A stretch of 64,000 nucleotides of DNA, from the NCBI RefSeq assembly GCF_019656075.1, contig NZ_BPKZ01000008.1, positions 1 to 64,000 of the forward strand, given 5' to 3'. The translations under genes were made by a program, and so were the position numbers. This DNA is from Leuconostoc palmae (GTDB lineage Bacteria; Bacillota; Bacilli; Lactobacillales; Lactobacillaceae). A model generated the notes under the pieces. That model did no database searches and was not told the DNA's origin. It worked only from the letters and a program-made list of their open reading frames with translations. Shown piece after piece: positions 54,723 to 63,954 of this stretch; the first letter of the stretch is position 1; the number at the start of each line of letters is the position of its first letter.

Positions 54723-56056
54723 TGACAAAAAAATATTTTTTTATCGGTATAAAAGGTACGGGTATGGGACCATTGGCTCAAATTTTGCATGATCAAGGGA
54801 ATACAGTGCTAGGGTCAGATATTGATACCTACACCTATACACAAGCACCGTTAGAAGTTGCTGGTATCAGTATTTTACCTTTTGATTCAAATAATATTGA
54901 TCAGAATAAAGATGCAATCTTTGTTAGAGGAAACGCCTTTGATGATAATCATGAAGAGGTGCATCGTGCACTAGAATTAAAGGTTAAAATGATTAGTTAT
55001 CCTGATGCCGTACAAAATCAAATTGCAAAGCATACATCGATTGCTGTTGCCGGAGCACATGGTAAAACTTCAACAACCGGATTACTTGCACATGTTGTAA
55101 AAAATATAGCACCTACTTCCTATCTGATTGGAGATGGCACAGGACGTGGTGTTCCTAATTCTCAATTTTTTGTTGTAGAGGCTGATGAATATCGTCGTCA
55201 TTTTGAAGGCTATAAACCAGATTATGCGATACTAACAAATATTGATTTTGATCATCCAGATTATTATAAAGATATTAATGATGTAACCAATGCATTTTCT
55301 GATTTTGCGGACAATGTTCAAAAAGCTATTTTTGCTTGGGGAGATGATGTCCATCTCAGAACATTACATCCACAAGCTAAAGTTTATTATTATGGAACAA
55401 ATACAGATAAGGATGATTTTGTAGCAACTAATATTCGTAAATCCACGCAGGGATCTCATTTTGAAGTGACATTTCATGAGGAATATCTTGGAGAATTTTC
55501 AGTGCCACTATTTGGGCAACATAGTATATTAAATGCTTTATCTGTAATAGCATTAGCTTATATGGAGAAAATGGATTTATCGTTAATTCGTGAACATCTG
55601 ATAAGTTATCAAGGTGTTAAAAGACGATTTAGTGAAAAGCAAATCGCAGATATCACCGTAATTGATGATTATGCGCACCATCCAACTGAAATAGACGCAA
55701 CGTTAGATGCTGCACGACAAAAGTACCCTAATAAACAAATTATAGCTATTTTTCAACCTCATACATACTCTCGCGTGATAGCCTACAAAGATGAATTTGC
55801 AAAGAGTTTAGAGGCAGCTGATAAAGTGTATTTAGCTAATATCTTTGGTTCGGCTCGTGAAAAAGCAGGTGCAGTTACTTCAGCAGAAATCGGAGCAGAA
55901 ATTACAAAATTTGGTGGTATTATTGAGGAAGAAAATCTTAGTCTTTTAATGCCATATGAAAATGCTGTGATGGTTTTTATGGGTGCTGGAGATATTGAAA
56001 AATATGAGTTCGCATATGAAAAATTGTTAGGACAATTACGAACTGATTTGCAATGA
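54722..56056 (+). CDS. murC: UDP-N-acetylmuramate--L-alanine ligase
   Basis: MurC adds the first amino acid to UDP-MurNAc in peptidoglycan synthesis. The 444-residue protein has FIGIKGTGMGPLAQIL (about residues 7-22), the ATP-binding AGAHGKTSTTG (about 112-122), EADEYRRHF and the VIDDYAHHPTEI signature. It starts with a one-base overlap to the small upstream ORF, after GAGGTAAAG. Confidence 0.96.
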   Translation: MTKKYFFIGIKGTGMGPLAQILHDQGNTVLGSDIDTYTYTQAPLEVAGISILPFDSNNIDQNKDAIFVRGNAFDDNHEEVHRALELKVKMISYPDAVQNQIAKHTSIAVAGAHGKTSTTGLLAHVVKNIAPTSYLIGDGTGRGVPNSQFFVVEADEYRRHFEGYKPDYAILTNIDFDHPDYYKDINDVTNAFSDFADNVQKAIFAWGDDVHLRTLHPQAKVYYYGTNTDKDDFVATNIRKSTQGSHFEVTFHEEYLGEFSVPLFGQHSILNALSVIALAYMEKMDLSLIREHLISYQGVKRRFSEKQIADITVIDDYAHHPTEIDATLDAARQKYPNKQIIAIFQPHTYSRVIAYKDEFAKSLEAADKVYLANIFGSAREKAGAVTSAEIGAEITKFGGIIEEENLSLLMPYENAVMVFMGAGDIEKYEFAYEKLLGQLRTDLQ

Positions 56057-56124
56057 TGACAGTTATTTTTTAATCAGTATTATTGTAGGTATAATACTTT
56101 AATTTAACTTTAATTAAAATTTGG

Positions 56125-56169
56125 TATAATTGTATAAACCAGAATTCAAAAATTGAAGCTTACTGGTTT
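56125..56169 (+). promoter_or_regulatory. promoter and 5'-terminal hairpin of the BI-1 gene
   Basis: TGG-TATAAT (56122-56130) is an extended -10 box. The expected start (about 56137) coincides with AAACCAG (56136-56142), which pairs with CTGGTTT (56163-56169) around an inner TTCAA/TTGAA stem. The mRNA would begin in a hairpin, a layout that often lengthens mRNA lifetime. A second TATAAT lies at 56091-56096. Confidence 0.45.
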
Positions 56170-56193
56170 AATTGTGATTGTGAGGAGACTCAA

Positions 56194-56913
56194 ATGGATA
56201 ATTTTAATTTCAATACACGTCGTGACGTGACGGGGATGGATGCTGGTATGCGTGCATTCTTCAAACAAACATACAGTATTATGGGCTTAGCTGTGTTAGT
56301 AACAGCGATTACTGGATTTATCGTTGAAAAATTTTTTTTAGCACAAGTAGCTAGTCTGATTGCTGGTAATTTAATTGGTACCTTGGCATTGTTTGGTATC
56401 CAACTATTAATTATTACAATGATTGGACGATCAACGTTTAAAAATCCAGCTAGAGCTTTTGGTTTATTAATGGCATTTTCGGTTGTTGAAGGTTTAACAG
56501 TTGGCATTTTGTTAGCTGTTTATACTGGTGCTTCGGTTATGATGGCTTTCGTTTCAGCAGCAGCAGTGTTTGGTGGAATGGCGCTTTATGGCGTATTTAC
56601 TAAACGCGATCTGTCTGGAATGCGTGCTGCATTATTTGGCATGTTAGTTGGTTTAATTGTAGCAATGCTCATTAATTTATTTTTTCCAAATGGTATTGTA
56701 TCGTTATTAATTTCTGTTGTTAGTGTTCTTGTGTTTTCTCTTTATACAGCATATGATAATCAATCATTAAAAGTGATGTATAGTCAATTTGCTGGTCAAG
56801 CAGATACTACAGGATTAGCTGTTAATGGTGCACTTCGATTATATCTTGACTTTGTGAACTTATTCTTTGCTCTTGTGAGAATATTTGGTGTAGCAGGTGG
56901 TTCAAGAGATTAA
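56194..56913 (+). CDS. Bax inhibitor-1/YccA-family membrane protein
   Basis: The 239-residue protein has seven predicted membrane helices from about residue 25 on and the family fold, starting FNFNTRRDVTGMDAGM and ending LRLYLDFVNLFFALVRIFG (about residues 211-229). Bacterial homologues include YetJ, a pH-sensitive calcium leak channel, and YccA, which modulates FtsH. The protein is monocistronic, with a GAGGAG ribosome binding site and a terminator. Confidence 0.9.
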   Translation: MDNFNFNTRRDVTGMDAGMRAFFKQTYSIMGLAVLVTAITGFIVEKFFLAQVASLIAGNLIGTLALFGIQLLIITMIGRSTFKNPARAFGLLMAFSVVEGLTVGILLAVYTGASVMMAFVSAAAVFGGMALYGVFTKRDLSGMRAALFGMLVGLIVAMLINLFFPNGIVSLLISVVSVLVFSLYTAYDNQSLKVMYSQFAGQADTTGLAVNGALRLYLDFVNLFFALVRIFGVAGGSRD

Positions 56914-56928
56914 CATAAATAATTATTT

Positions 56929-56954
56929 AAGGCAGCCGTAAGGCTGTCTTTTTT
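56929..56954 (+). terminator. terminator after the BI-1 gene
   Basis: AAGGCAGCC-GTAA-GGCTGTCTT (one G-U pair) is followed by a T-tract. Confidence 0.85.
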
Positions 56955-56986
56955 GTTACACTAGAAAGTAGGTAAAGGAATAAAAC

Positions 56987-59668
56987 ATGACAAAAAAATT
57001 ATTATTAATTGATGGCAATTCACTAGCGTTTAGAGCGTTTTATGCGATGTATAATCAGCTTGATCGCATGATTTCTCATAAAGGGTTACACACAAATGCA
57101 CTCGTTGCATTTAATAACTTCTTAGACCAGATTGTAGATCCTATGATGCCGGATCTCGCGCTTGTTGCGTGGGACGCAGCATCAGGCAAAGAAACTTTCC
57201 GTGGAGAATTGTTTGCTGAGTATAAAGATGGGCGATCAAAAGCACCTTCAGAGTTTAAAGAACAATTTCCTTATTTAAGAGAAATGGTTGCATTACATGG
57301 CTTACGTAATTATGAACAAGCTGGCTTGGAGGCAGATGATATTATCGGAACATTCTCGAGAATGGGAGAAAAAGCAGGTTATGAGGTAACAATTGTAACA
57401 GGAGATCAAGATTTAACACAATTAGCAACAGATAATATCACAGTTAATGTGACAAAAAAAGGCGTTACAGAAATTGAGAGTTATACACCAGATTATATTA
57501 TGGAAAAATTTGGTTTGACACCACTTCAAATTATTGAAAAAAAAGCGCTAACTGGTGATACATCAGATAATTATCCGGGTGTAACTAAGGTTGGAGAAAA
57601 AACAGCTTTGAAGTTACTAAATGACTATCACGACATTGACAATTTGTATAGAAATATTGACTATATGAAACAGTCAAAGTTAAAAGAAAATTTGATTAAT
57701 GATAAGGATTCTGCCTATATGGCTAAGCAATTAGCAGAAATAAAGACAGATGCTGTTCTTGAATTGGCCTTAGATGAAATTGAATTTCGCGGTATTGATT
57801 TTGATAAATTGGTAGATTTTTATCAAGAAATAGATTTTAAAAAGCAGTTGGCAAAAATTAAAGCCTTGCAAAAATCTGGACAACTCACAAGTAATAAAGA
57901 GGATGCCGAAGAAATTATTAACGTTACTGTCTTAGGCGAAAATCATTTAGATATTTTAGAGACACTGACTGGTAAACTCACTGTCCACATTGAACTAGCA
58001 GGGTCAAATTATCATACAGATGAAATGATTGGTTTTGTCATTGGTAATGACGAAGTAGGCTATTTTGGCAGTCGCGATACTAAGTTGTTACAGCATGAGA
58101 CATTAAAATCAATCATTGAGGATAATTCAATTACTAAAAACGTATTCAATGTTAAGGAACAACTTATTTTGTTTAAACGTTTGGGAATTAACTTAGTAGG
58201 CGTTAATTTTGACTTTCTATTAGTAGCGTATTTATTGGACACAACAGATAATGACAATGAACTAGCTACATTAGCACAGCGATTTGATGTATATTTGAGT
58301 TCTGATGAAGACTTCTATGGTAAAGGTACTAAATTTCTTATACCATCAGATGATAGCGTATTATTACAGCATTTAGCGCATAAGGCTGATACGATTATGA
58401 AAGTAGAAGAACCAGCAATAACCGCGTTAAAATTACATCAGCAAACACATTTATACACAGAAATAGAATTACCTTTAGCGCATGTATTAGCAAATATGGA
58501 GTACGAAGGTATCAAAATTAATCAAGAGAAATTACTATCAATAGGGAACAGTCTTGAAAAACGGATTACTGAGATAGAATCAAAAATATACGAAGAATCG
58601 GGTGAAAAATTCAATATTAATTCACCAAAACAACTCGGCATATTATTGTTTGAAAAGATGGGACTGCCAGTCATCAAAAAAACTAAAACAGGTTATTCAA
58701 CAGCAGTGGGCGTTTTGGAAAAATTAGCTGATGAATCACCTATCGTTGAGCATATTCTAGAATATCGTCAACTGGCTAAAATAAAGTCTACTTATGTTGT
58801 GGGGCTTCTTTCAGTTGTTAATAAAAATGACAGTAAGATTCATACTCGTTTTTTGCAAACCTTAACGCAAACTGGACGGTTATCTTCAGTTGATCCAAAC
58901 CTTCAAAATATTCCTATGCGATCAGAAGATGGGCGACAAATAAGAAAAGCTTTTGTACCAAGTCAAAAAGATTGGCAAATATTTGGAGCAGATTACTCGC
59001 AAATCGAGTTGCGAGTACTAGCACATATTACAGGTGACGAAAATATGCAACGAGCTTTCAAAAATGGCGAAGATATTCATGCAGAAACAGCGCGAGCAGT
59101 TTTTGGATTGTCAGATGATGCCATTATTGACTCTCAAATGAGACGTACAGCAAAAGCAGTTAATTTTGGTATTGTTTATGGTATTTCTGATTTTGGTCTA
59201 GCTAATAATCTTGGTATTAGTCGTTTTGAAGCAAAGCGATTTATTGATACGTATTTTAAAGAATTTCCTAAGATTCATGAGTGGATGTCAGAAATCAAAG
59301 CATCAGCACATGAACAAGGATATGTCGAAACAATTGCTAAGAGAAGACGATATTTGCCCGACATTCAATCAAAAAACTTTAATTTGAGAAGTTTTGCTGA
59401 GCGTACTGCTATGAATTCACCAATTCAAGGATCAGCTGCTGATATTATTAAAATAGCTATGATCAAGGTTGCCGAAGCACTCAGATTAAATGGTATGTCA
59501 GCCCGCATGTTACTACAAGTACATGATGAACTGATATTTGAAGCACCAAAAGCAGAAATTAATTTATTAAAAGAGATTGTAACTAGTGTGATGGATTCAG
59601 CAGTTGCCCTCGATGTCCCTTTACAAGTCGATAGCCACTTTGGCAATACTTGGTATGATGCTAAATAA
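56987..59668 (+). CDS. polA: DNA polymerase I
   Basis: PolA fills gaps and removes RNA primers. The 893-residue protein has an N-terminal 5'-3' exonuclease domain with DGNSLAFRAFYAMYN (about residues 8-22), a middle 3'-5' exonuclease-like domain, and the polymerase with DPNLQNIPMRS (about 635-645), GADYSQIELRVLAH (motif A, about 665-678), RRTAKAVNFGIVYG (motif B) and VHDELIFEAP (motif C). The D-x-E motif I of the proofreading site reads H-I-E, so that site is likely inactive, as in many Gram-positive bacteria. mutM and coaE do not follow. Confidence 0.96.
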   Translation: MTKKLLLIDGNSLAFRAFYAMYNQLDRMISHKGLHTNALVAFNNFLDQIVDPMMPDLALVAWDAASGKETFRGELFAEYKDGRSKAPSEFKEQFPYLREMVALHGLRNYEQAGLEADDIIGTFSRMGEKAGYEVTIVTGDQDLTQLATDNITVNVTKKGVTEIESYTPDYIMEKFGLTPLQIIEKKALTGDTSDNYPGVTKVGEKTALKLLNDYHDIDNLYRNIDYMKQSKLKENLINDKDSAYMAKQLAEIKTDAVLELALDEIEFRGIDFDKLVDFYQEIDFKKQLAKIKALQKSGQLTSNKEDAEEIINVTVLGENHLDILETLTGKLTVHIELAGSNYHTDEMIGFVIGNDEVGYFGSRDTKLLQHETLKSIIEDNSITKNVFNVKEQLILFKRLGINLVGVNFDFLLVAYLLDTTDNDNELATLAQRFDVYLSSDEDFYGKGTKFLIPSDDSVLLQHLAHKADTIMKVEEPAITALKLHQQTHLYTEIELPLAHVLANMEYEGIKINQEKLLSIGNSLEKRITEIESKIYEESGEKFNINSPKQLGILLFEKMGLPVIKKTKTGYSTAVGVLEKLADESPIVEHILEYRQLAKIKSTYVVGLLSVVNKNDSKIHTRFLQTLTQTGRLSSVDPNLQNIPMRSEDGRQIRKAFVPSQKDWQIFGADYSQIELRVLAHITGDENMQRAFKNGEDIHAETARAVFGLSDDAIIDSQMRRTAKAVNFGIVYGISDFGLANNLGISRFEAKRFIDTYFKEFPKIHEWMSEIKASAHEQGYVETIAKRRRYLPDIQSKNFNLRSFAERTAMNSPIQGSAADIIKIAMIKVAEALRLNGMSARMLLQVHDELIFEAPKAEINLLKEIVTSVMDSAVALDVPLQVDSHFGNTWYDAK

Positions 59669-59692
59669 GCGTGCGAATAGCATGCTTTTTTT
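59667..59692 (+). terminator. terminator after polA
   Basis: AAGCGTGC-GAATA-GCATGCTT (one G-U pair) is followed by a T-tract. Confidence 0.8.
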
Positions 59693-59707
59693 CTACGATT
59701 AATTTAA

Positions 59708-59758
59708 TGTTAGAAAAGCTGACATTTATTTACAAAAATATGTGATTTAAATTAAAAT
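59708..59758 (+). promoter_or_regulatory. glnRA promoter with GlnR box
   Basis: TGTTA-gaaaagc-TGACA (59708-59724) fits the GlnR/TnrA consensus TGTNAN7TNACA at every fixed base. It lies just upstream of TTTACA (59729-59734), an 18-bp spacer and TAAAAT (59753-59758). GlnR bound to this site would repress its own operon when nitrogen is plentiful. Confidence 0.75.
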
Positions 59759-59783
59759 ATAGATATGCTAGCGGAGGTGTTAA

Positions 59784-60119
59784 ATGAGTGAACGTGAACT
59801 GAGAAGAAATTTAGCAATTTTACCAATTGGTACAGTTCGCGAACTGACATTGCTGACAGATCGCCAAATTCGTTATTATGAGCAAAATAATTTAATTTCG
59901 CCTAATCGTGGTAAAGGTGGGCAGAGACGTTTTTCATTAAATGACGTTGATCGTCTACTTGAAATTAAAGATTTTTTAGATGCAGGGGATTCAATTAGAG
60001 ATATTCAGGAGATATTGGCTAAACAGCAACGCAAGGCATTGGAGAAACATGATTCGGAATCAGCACTACGTCGATCATTGCAAAAAGAATTTGCTCAAAT
60101 TGGTCGGTTTGGTCGTTGA
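59784..60119 (+). CDS. glnR: MerR-family nitrogen regulator GlnR
   Basis: GlnR represses glnRA and other nitrogen genes in response to feedback-inhibited glutamine synthetase. The 111-residue protein has the MerR-type DNA-binding domain with LTLLTDRQIRYYEQNNLISP (about residues 21-40) and GGQRRFSLNDVDRLLEI, followed by a dimer helix and a short GlnR tail (RSLQKEFAQIGRFGR). GGAGG precedes the ATG. glnA follows after 45 nt. Confidence 0.94.
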   Translation: MSERELRRNLAILPIGTVRELTLLTDRQIRYYEQNNLISPNRGKGGQRRFSLNDVDRLLEIKDFLDAGDSIRDIQEILAKQQRKALEKHDSESALRRSLQKEFAQIGRFGR

Positions 60120-60164
60120 TTGTTAACGTTTTTACTACTAAGATTGGAATAAGAAAGGGATACC

Positions 60165-61511
60165 ATGGCACGAAAGTCATTCACTAAAGAAGAAATTAAG
60201 CAAATTGTTGCTGATGAGAATGTTGAGTTTATTCGCGTAACGTTTACTGATGTTTTGGGGGCAATTAAAAACGTTGAGGTCCCAACTTCACAATTGGATA
60301 AAGTGTTAGATAATAATCTGATGTTTGATGGTTCATCCATTGAAGGATTTGTGCGTATTAATGAATCGGATATGTATCTTTATCCAGATTTATCAACTTT
60401 CATGATTTTTCCATGGGCCACTGATAGTCATGGCGGTAAAGTAGCGCGATTGATTGCTGATATTTATACAGCTGATCGTGAACCTTTTGCTGGTGACCCA
60501 CGATATGCTTTACGAAAAGTATTGGCGCAAGCTAAAGAAGCTGGTTTTTCTGCTTTCAATGTTGGTACTGAACCCGAATTTTTCCTTTTTAAATTAGATA
60601 ATAATGGGAACCCAACAACAGAATTAAATGATAAAGGCGGTTATTTTGATTTAGCACCGCTAGACATGGGTGAAAATGTTAGACGTGAAATTGTGTTGAC
60701 GCTTGAGAAGATGGGCTTTGAGATTGAAGCTGCTCATCACGAAGTTGCTGAAGGACAACATGAAGTTGACTTTAAGTATGCTTCAGCCTTGGAGGCTGCT
60801 GATAATATTCAGACTTTCAAGTTAGTGGTTAAAACAATTGCTCGAAAAAATGGTTATTTTGCTACATTCATGCCTAAACCAGTCGCAGGTATCAATGGCT
60901 CTGGTATGCACACTAACATGTCTTTGTTCAGAGATAGTAATAATGCTTTTGAAGATACAGCCGATGAAATGGGTCTATCTAAGACAGCCTATAATTTCCT
61001 AGGTGGGTTATTGACACATGCAACAGCATTTACAGCACTTGCTAATCCAACTGTTAATTCTTATAAGAGATTAACACCAGGATTTGAAGCGCCAGTATAT
61101 GTTGCTTGGTCTGCATCAAATCGTTCACCAATGGTTAGAGTACCTGCTTCAAGAGGCAAGTCAACTCGCTTAGAATTAAGGTCAGTTGATCCAACGGCTA
61201 ATCCTTATACAACATTGGCGGCCATTTTAGCAGCTGGTTTAGATGGTATCAAAAATGAACTTGAACCATTGGCTTCTGTAGACAAGAATATTTATTTAAT
61301 GGATGAAACAGAACGTTCAAAGGCTGGTATTACTGATCTACCAGATACACTTTTGGCTGCTGTTCGCGAATTAGCGATGGACGATATTATTATTTCAGCT
61401 ATTGGAAGTCATATTGCTGATAAATTTATTGAAGCTAAAAAGATCGAATATACATCTTATAGGCAGTTTGTTTCAGAATGGGAAACAGATGCTTATCTTG
61501 AAAATTACTGA
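60165..61511 (+). CDS. glnA: glutamine synthetase, type I
   Basis: GlnA makes glutamine from glutamate, ammonia and ATP, and its feedback-inhibited form activates GlnR. The 448-residue protein belongs to the GSI-alpha class and has [12 protein letters not shown] (about residues 51-62), [28 protein letters not shown]-like [17 protein letters not shown] and the final [13 protein letters not shown]. The adenylylation loop of proteobacterial forms is absent. AAAGGG lies 8 nt before the ATG. Confidence 0.97.
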   Translation: MARKSFTKEEIKQIVADENVEFIRVTFTDVLGAIKNVEVPTSQLDKVLDNNLMFDGSSIEGFVRINESDMYLYPDLSTFMIFPWATDSHGGKVARLIADIYTADREPFAGDPRYALRKVLAQAKEAGFSAFNVGTEPEFFLFKLDNNGNPTTELNDKGGYFDLAPLDMGENVRREIVLTLEKMGFEIEAAHHEVAEGQHEVDFKYASALEAADNIQTFKLVVKTIARKNGYFATFMPKPVAGINGSGMHTNMSLFRDSNNAFEDTADEMGLSKTAYNFLGGLLTHATAFTALANPTVNSYKRLTPGFEAPVYVAWSASNRSPMVRVPASRGKSTRLELRSVDPTANPYTTLAAILAAGLDGIKNELEPLASVDKNIYLMDETERSKAGITDLPDTLLAAVRELAMDDIIISAIGSHIADKFIEAKKIEYTSYRQFVSEWETDAYLENY

Positions 61512-61549
61512 GCAAACTATCTGAAATAATGTTTGTAATAATTAGCTTG

Positions 61550-61577
61550 AAAGCCACGACAATCGTTGGCTTTTTTG
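61550..61577 (+). terminator. terminator after glnA
   Basis: AAAGCCA with an inner CGA pairs with TCG and TGGCTTT (one bulged T), then a T-tract. Confidence 0.8.
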
Positions 61578-61617
61578 TTATGATAAATGGGGTTGTTGAA
61601 TAGTTTAGGAGCGTGTT

Positions 61618-62604
61618 GTGAACATGAAAAAAATCACCATTAATTGGCGTAAAGTTATGCTAATCAGTATTATGTTTTTAGCTAGTGCCATTGTACAAGT
61701 ACTAGCTTTGAATGCGTTTTTAATCCCAAATAAAGTTTTTTCAGGTGGATTTAACGGTATAGCTCAGTTACTTTCTCTATTTTGTATACAATTTTTTCAT
61801 ATTGATATTCAAACTGGTTTGTTTATTATGATTTTTAACATTCCAATTGGTATTATCGGTTGGAAAATGATAGGTGGACAATTTACAATATTAAGTTTTT
61901 TAAATTCAATATTTGTTTCCATCTTACAAATCGTAACTCCCACTCAAGCATTAACACATGAGCCATTGTTAGCATCTTTATTTGGTGGATTGTTAATTGG
62001 TGTTGCCATTGGATTAGCCATGAGATATGGTTTTTCAACTGGTGGATTGGATATTGTTGCTATGGTTGTACAAAAGCGTACCGGAAAATCAATTGGTGCG
62101 CTGATGAATGTCATTAATTTTTTTGTTGTTGTCATCGCAGGAGCCTTTATTGGTTGGCAAAATGCATTGTTTACTTTGATTGGTATTTACGCCACGGGGC
62201 GTGCTGTAGATGCAATATATACTGGTTATCAAAAGTTAACAGCCATGATTGTGACATCTAAAGGTGATGAAGTGATTACCGAATTACATAAAGATCTTAT
62301 TCGCGGAATAACTATCTTACCATCGAAAGGAGCTTATACAAAACGTGATTCAACCACATTAATGATGGTTTTATCGAGATATGAATTAGTTGAAATGCAA
62401 GAGATTGTTCATCGAGCTGACCCGAAAGCTTTTATCAATTTAATGAGTACAGTCAGTGTTTCAGGAGAGTTTTTTGATGCTGATCGTCAATTACAAATGA
62501 AAAAAGCCGTTACGGTTCCGAAGATGGAAACAATCAATGCTCAAATCGAAGCTGAGCAACAGTTAGAAGCACAATTAGAAAAAATAGAAGAAAAAAGTAA
62601 ATAA
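61618..62604 (+). CDS. YitT-family membrane protein
   Basis: YitT proteins have an N-terminal DUF161 membrane part and a C-terminal DUF2179 domain. Here five or so helices (about residues 13-205) include NAFLIPNKVFSGGFNGIAQL (about 29-48) and FSTGGLDIVAMVV (about 139-151), and the cytoplasmic DUF2179 part follows (about 210-290, RGITILPSKGAYTKRDSTTL). A Glu/Gln-rich coiled tail ends the protein. The start is a GTG 6 nt after AGGAG; an ATG two codons later is possible. The function is unknown. The tautomerase gene follows after 12 nt. Confidence 0.88.
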   Translation: MNMKKITINWRKVMLISIMFLASAIVQVLALNAFLIPNKVFSGGFNGIAQLLSLFCIQFFHIDIQTGLFIMIFNIPIGIIGWKMIGGQFTILSFLNSIFVSILQIVTPTQALTHEPLLASLFGGLLIGVAIGLAMRYGFSTGGLDIVAMVVQKRTGKSIGALMNVINFFVVVIAGAFIGWQNALFTLIGIYATGRAVDAIYTGYQKLTAMIVTSKGDEVITELHKDLIRGITILPSKGAYTKRDSTTLMMVLSRYELVEMQEIVHRADPKAFINLMSTVSVSGEFFDADRQLQMKKAVTVPKMETINAQIEAEQQLEAQLEKIEEKSK

Positions 62605-62616
62605 GGGAGCAAAATT

Positions 62617-62802
62617 ATGCCAATCGTACAAGTTGAACTATTAGAAGGTCGTACTCACGAACAATTAGCTAAAATGGTTAAAGATATCACAGATGTTATT
62701 GTCCAAGATGCAGGTGCTTCTCGGGAAGCGGTACATGTTATTTTACGTGAAATGCCAAAAGACCATTATGCTGTTGGTGGTGTATTAAAAAGTGATCAGT
62801 AA
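62617..62802 (+). CDS. 4-oxalocrotonate tautomerase family protein
   Basis: The 61-residue protein starts M-P-I-V-Q-V-E-L, so removal of Met exposes the catalytic Pro1 of this family. GRTHEQLAKMVKDITD (about residues 11-26) and VHVILREMPKDHYAVGG (about 39-55) fit. The substrate in vivo is unknown, as for most such short tautomerases. GGGAG precedes the ATG; it is in operon with the yitT-like gene. Confidence 0.92.
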   Translation: MPIVQVELLEGRTHEQLAKMVKDITDVIVQDAGASREAVHVILREMPKDHYAVGGVLKSDQ

Positions 62803-62803
62803 T

Positions 62804-62841
62804 AAAAAAGTAATCATTGAGAATTCAATGATTACTTTTTT
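62804..62841. terminator. bidirectional terminator between tautomerase and LacI-family genes
   Basis: A 17-bp perfect stem, AAAAAAGTAATCATTGA with TCAATGATTACTTTTTT, encloses GAAT. The TGA of the convergent gene lies at the edge of the loop. Confidence 0.9.
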
Positions 62842-63799
62842 TGGTTGATTCGCGTATGATGAGTTGTCCATTGATAACCTGACGTTGAACTGTTTTTGGT
62901 TTGTGATCACGAACTTTTACAAATAAACGATAAAGTGCTTTACCTGTTTCAAAGAAATCAAATTCAAAACTGGTTAAGTTAGGAGAAACCGTTTCACTAA
63001 AAAATGATTGACCAAAACCAATAAATTTTGGATGCTGTTTCAGAGCAAAGGCTGACTGCATTGCACCAACAACAATTCTGTCAGTAGCACCTACAACCAG
63101 ATCAAATTGCTGTTTAGACATTGCTTTATATGAATCCTTTTTTGTTAGGTGTAATTTGAAATCAGTTATAATTTCTTGATGAGGAATATGAGTTAAAGAT
63201 TCTTTTATACCAAGAAAACGATCATGACCAACGGCATAGTCAATATTACTATCAACATTAAGCAATAAAACGCGCTGAGGCGATAACGTTTTGATATATT
63301 GTCCAACAATGAGACCAGCTTCAATATCATTCATAATGACACGATGAAAATTAGGTTCATCTTGTCCTTGAATAACTATTGGCAAAGGAGATGATGTTAA
63401 AGCTTGTCTAATTTCATCTGTTAAATTTGCTGTTAAAAGTATAATGCCACCAACATTTTGCGAGTGCAACTTTTCAATAGCAGCCAACACACGATTTGAA
63501 TCTTGATAGGTATTGATGATTAAAAATGTATCTTCTTTATTAAGTTCATCGAGGCCACGTAGCATATCGGATTGAGCAATTGAGTCTAAACGTGGAACGA
63601 TGACACCAACAGTATGATTTGTCTGCTGCTTGAGACTCTGTGCGAAAGTGTTAGGTGTATAGTTATATTTTTCAACGATACGATCAATTTTTAGACGCGT
63701 ATGTTCACTGACTGATCCACCATTCAGATAGCGAGATACTGTACTTTTGGCAACATTTGCCATACTAGCTATATCGTTTATCGTGACTTTTTTATTCAT
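62825..63799 (-). CDS. LacI-family transcriptional regulator
   Basis: This 324-residue regulator has a LacI helix-turn-helix, KVTINDIASMANVAKSTVSR (about residues 4-23), a hinge segment NTFAQSL and a periplasmic-binding-type effector domain (about 60-320). The divergent gene starting at 63977 looks like a PTS sugar permease, so the effector is likely the imported sugar or its phosphate. The longer ATG at 63811 is possible, but the extended -10 box TGCTATGAT overlaps it, and MNKKVTI at 63799 starts 7 nt after that box, so the mRNA is probably leaderless. No ribosome binding site fits either. Confidence 0.9.
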   Translation of the reverse strand: MNKKVTINDIASMANVAKSTVSRYLNGGSVSEHTRLKIDRIVEKYNYTPNTFAQSLKQQTNHTVGVIVPRLDSIAQSDMLRGLDELNKEDTFLIINTYQDSNRVLAAIEKLHSQNVGGIILLTANLTDEIRQALTSSPLPIVIQGQDEPNFHRVIMNDIEAGLIVGQYIKTLSPQRVLLLNVDSNIDYAVGHDRFLGIKESLTHIPHQEIITDFKLHLTKKDSYKAMSKQQFDLVVGATDRIVVGAMQSAFALKQHPKFIGFGQSFFSETVSPNLTSFEFDFFETGKALYRLFVKVRDHKPKTVQRQVINGQLIIRESTKKSNH

Positions 63800-63806
63800 A
63801 CTGTTA

Positions 63807-63815
63807 ATCATAGCA
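63807..63815 (-). promoter_or_regulatory. extended -10 box of the LacI-family gene, leaderless start
   Basis: On the minus strand TGC-TATGAT lies 7 nt before the ATG at 63799. The expected transcription start is next to that codon. Confidence 0.55.
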
Positions 63816-63859
63816 GAAAATTAAAAAAATTTTTCACAATTTTGTAACAAAAAAAAGTA

Positions 63860-63888
63860 TTGCAAAATAACATGTAAGCGTTTACAAT
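63860..63888 (+). promoter_or_regulatory. promoter with cre site, for the divergent sugar gene
   Basis: TTGCAA (63860-63865), a 17-bp spacer and TACAAT (63883-63888) form the promoter. TGTAAGCGTTTACA (63873-63886), a close match to the CcpA cre consensus, fills the spacer and overlaps the -10. CcpA would block the promoter on rich sugar. Confidence 0.75.
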
Positions 63889-63902
63889 AAAAGTGCATTA
63901 AA

Positions 63903-63912
63903 GAACCGGTTC
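63903..63912. promoter_or_regulatory. LacI-type operator candidate
   Basis: GAACCGGTTC is a perfect 10-bp dyad with the central CCGG-like core common to LacI-family operators. It lies just past the expected transcription start of the sugar gene and is the likely target of the divergent regulator. Confidence 0.6.
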
Positions 63913-63924
63913 CACAATAACAAA

Positions 63925-63954
63925 AATCAACCCAAATAGCTGTTTGGGTTGATT
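63925..63954 (+). repeat. 12-bp hairpin in the 5' leader of the sugar gene
   Basis: AATCAACCCAAA-TAGCTG-TTTGGGTTGATT is a perfect stem. On the plus strand no T-tract follows (GAGTAGAG). On the minus strand TTTTTGTT follows, so it could stop transcription coming toward the LacI-family gene, or stabilise the sugar-gene mRNA. Confidence 0.5.
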
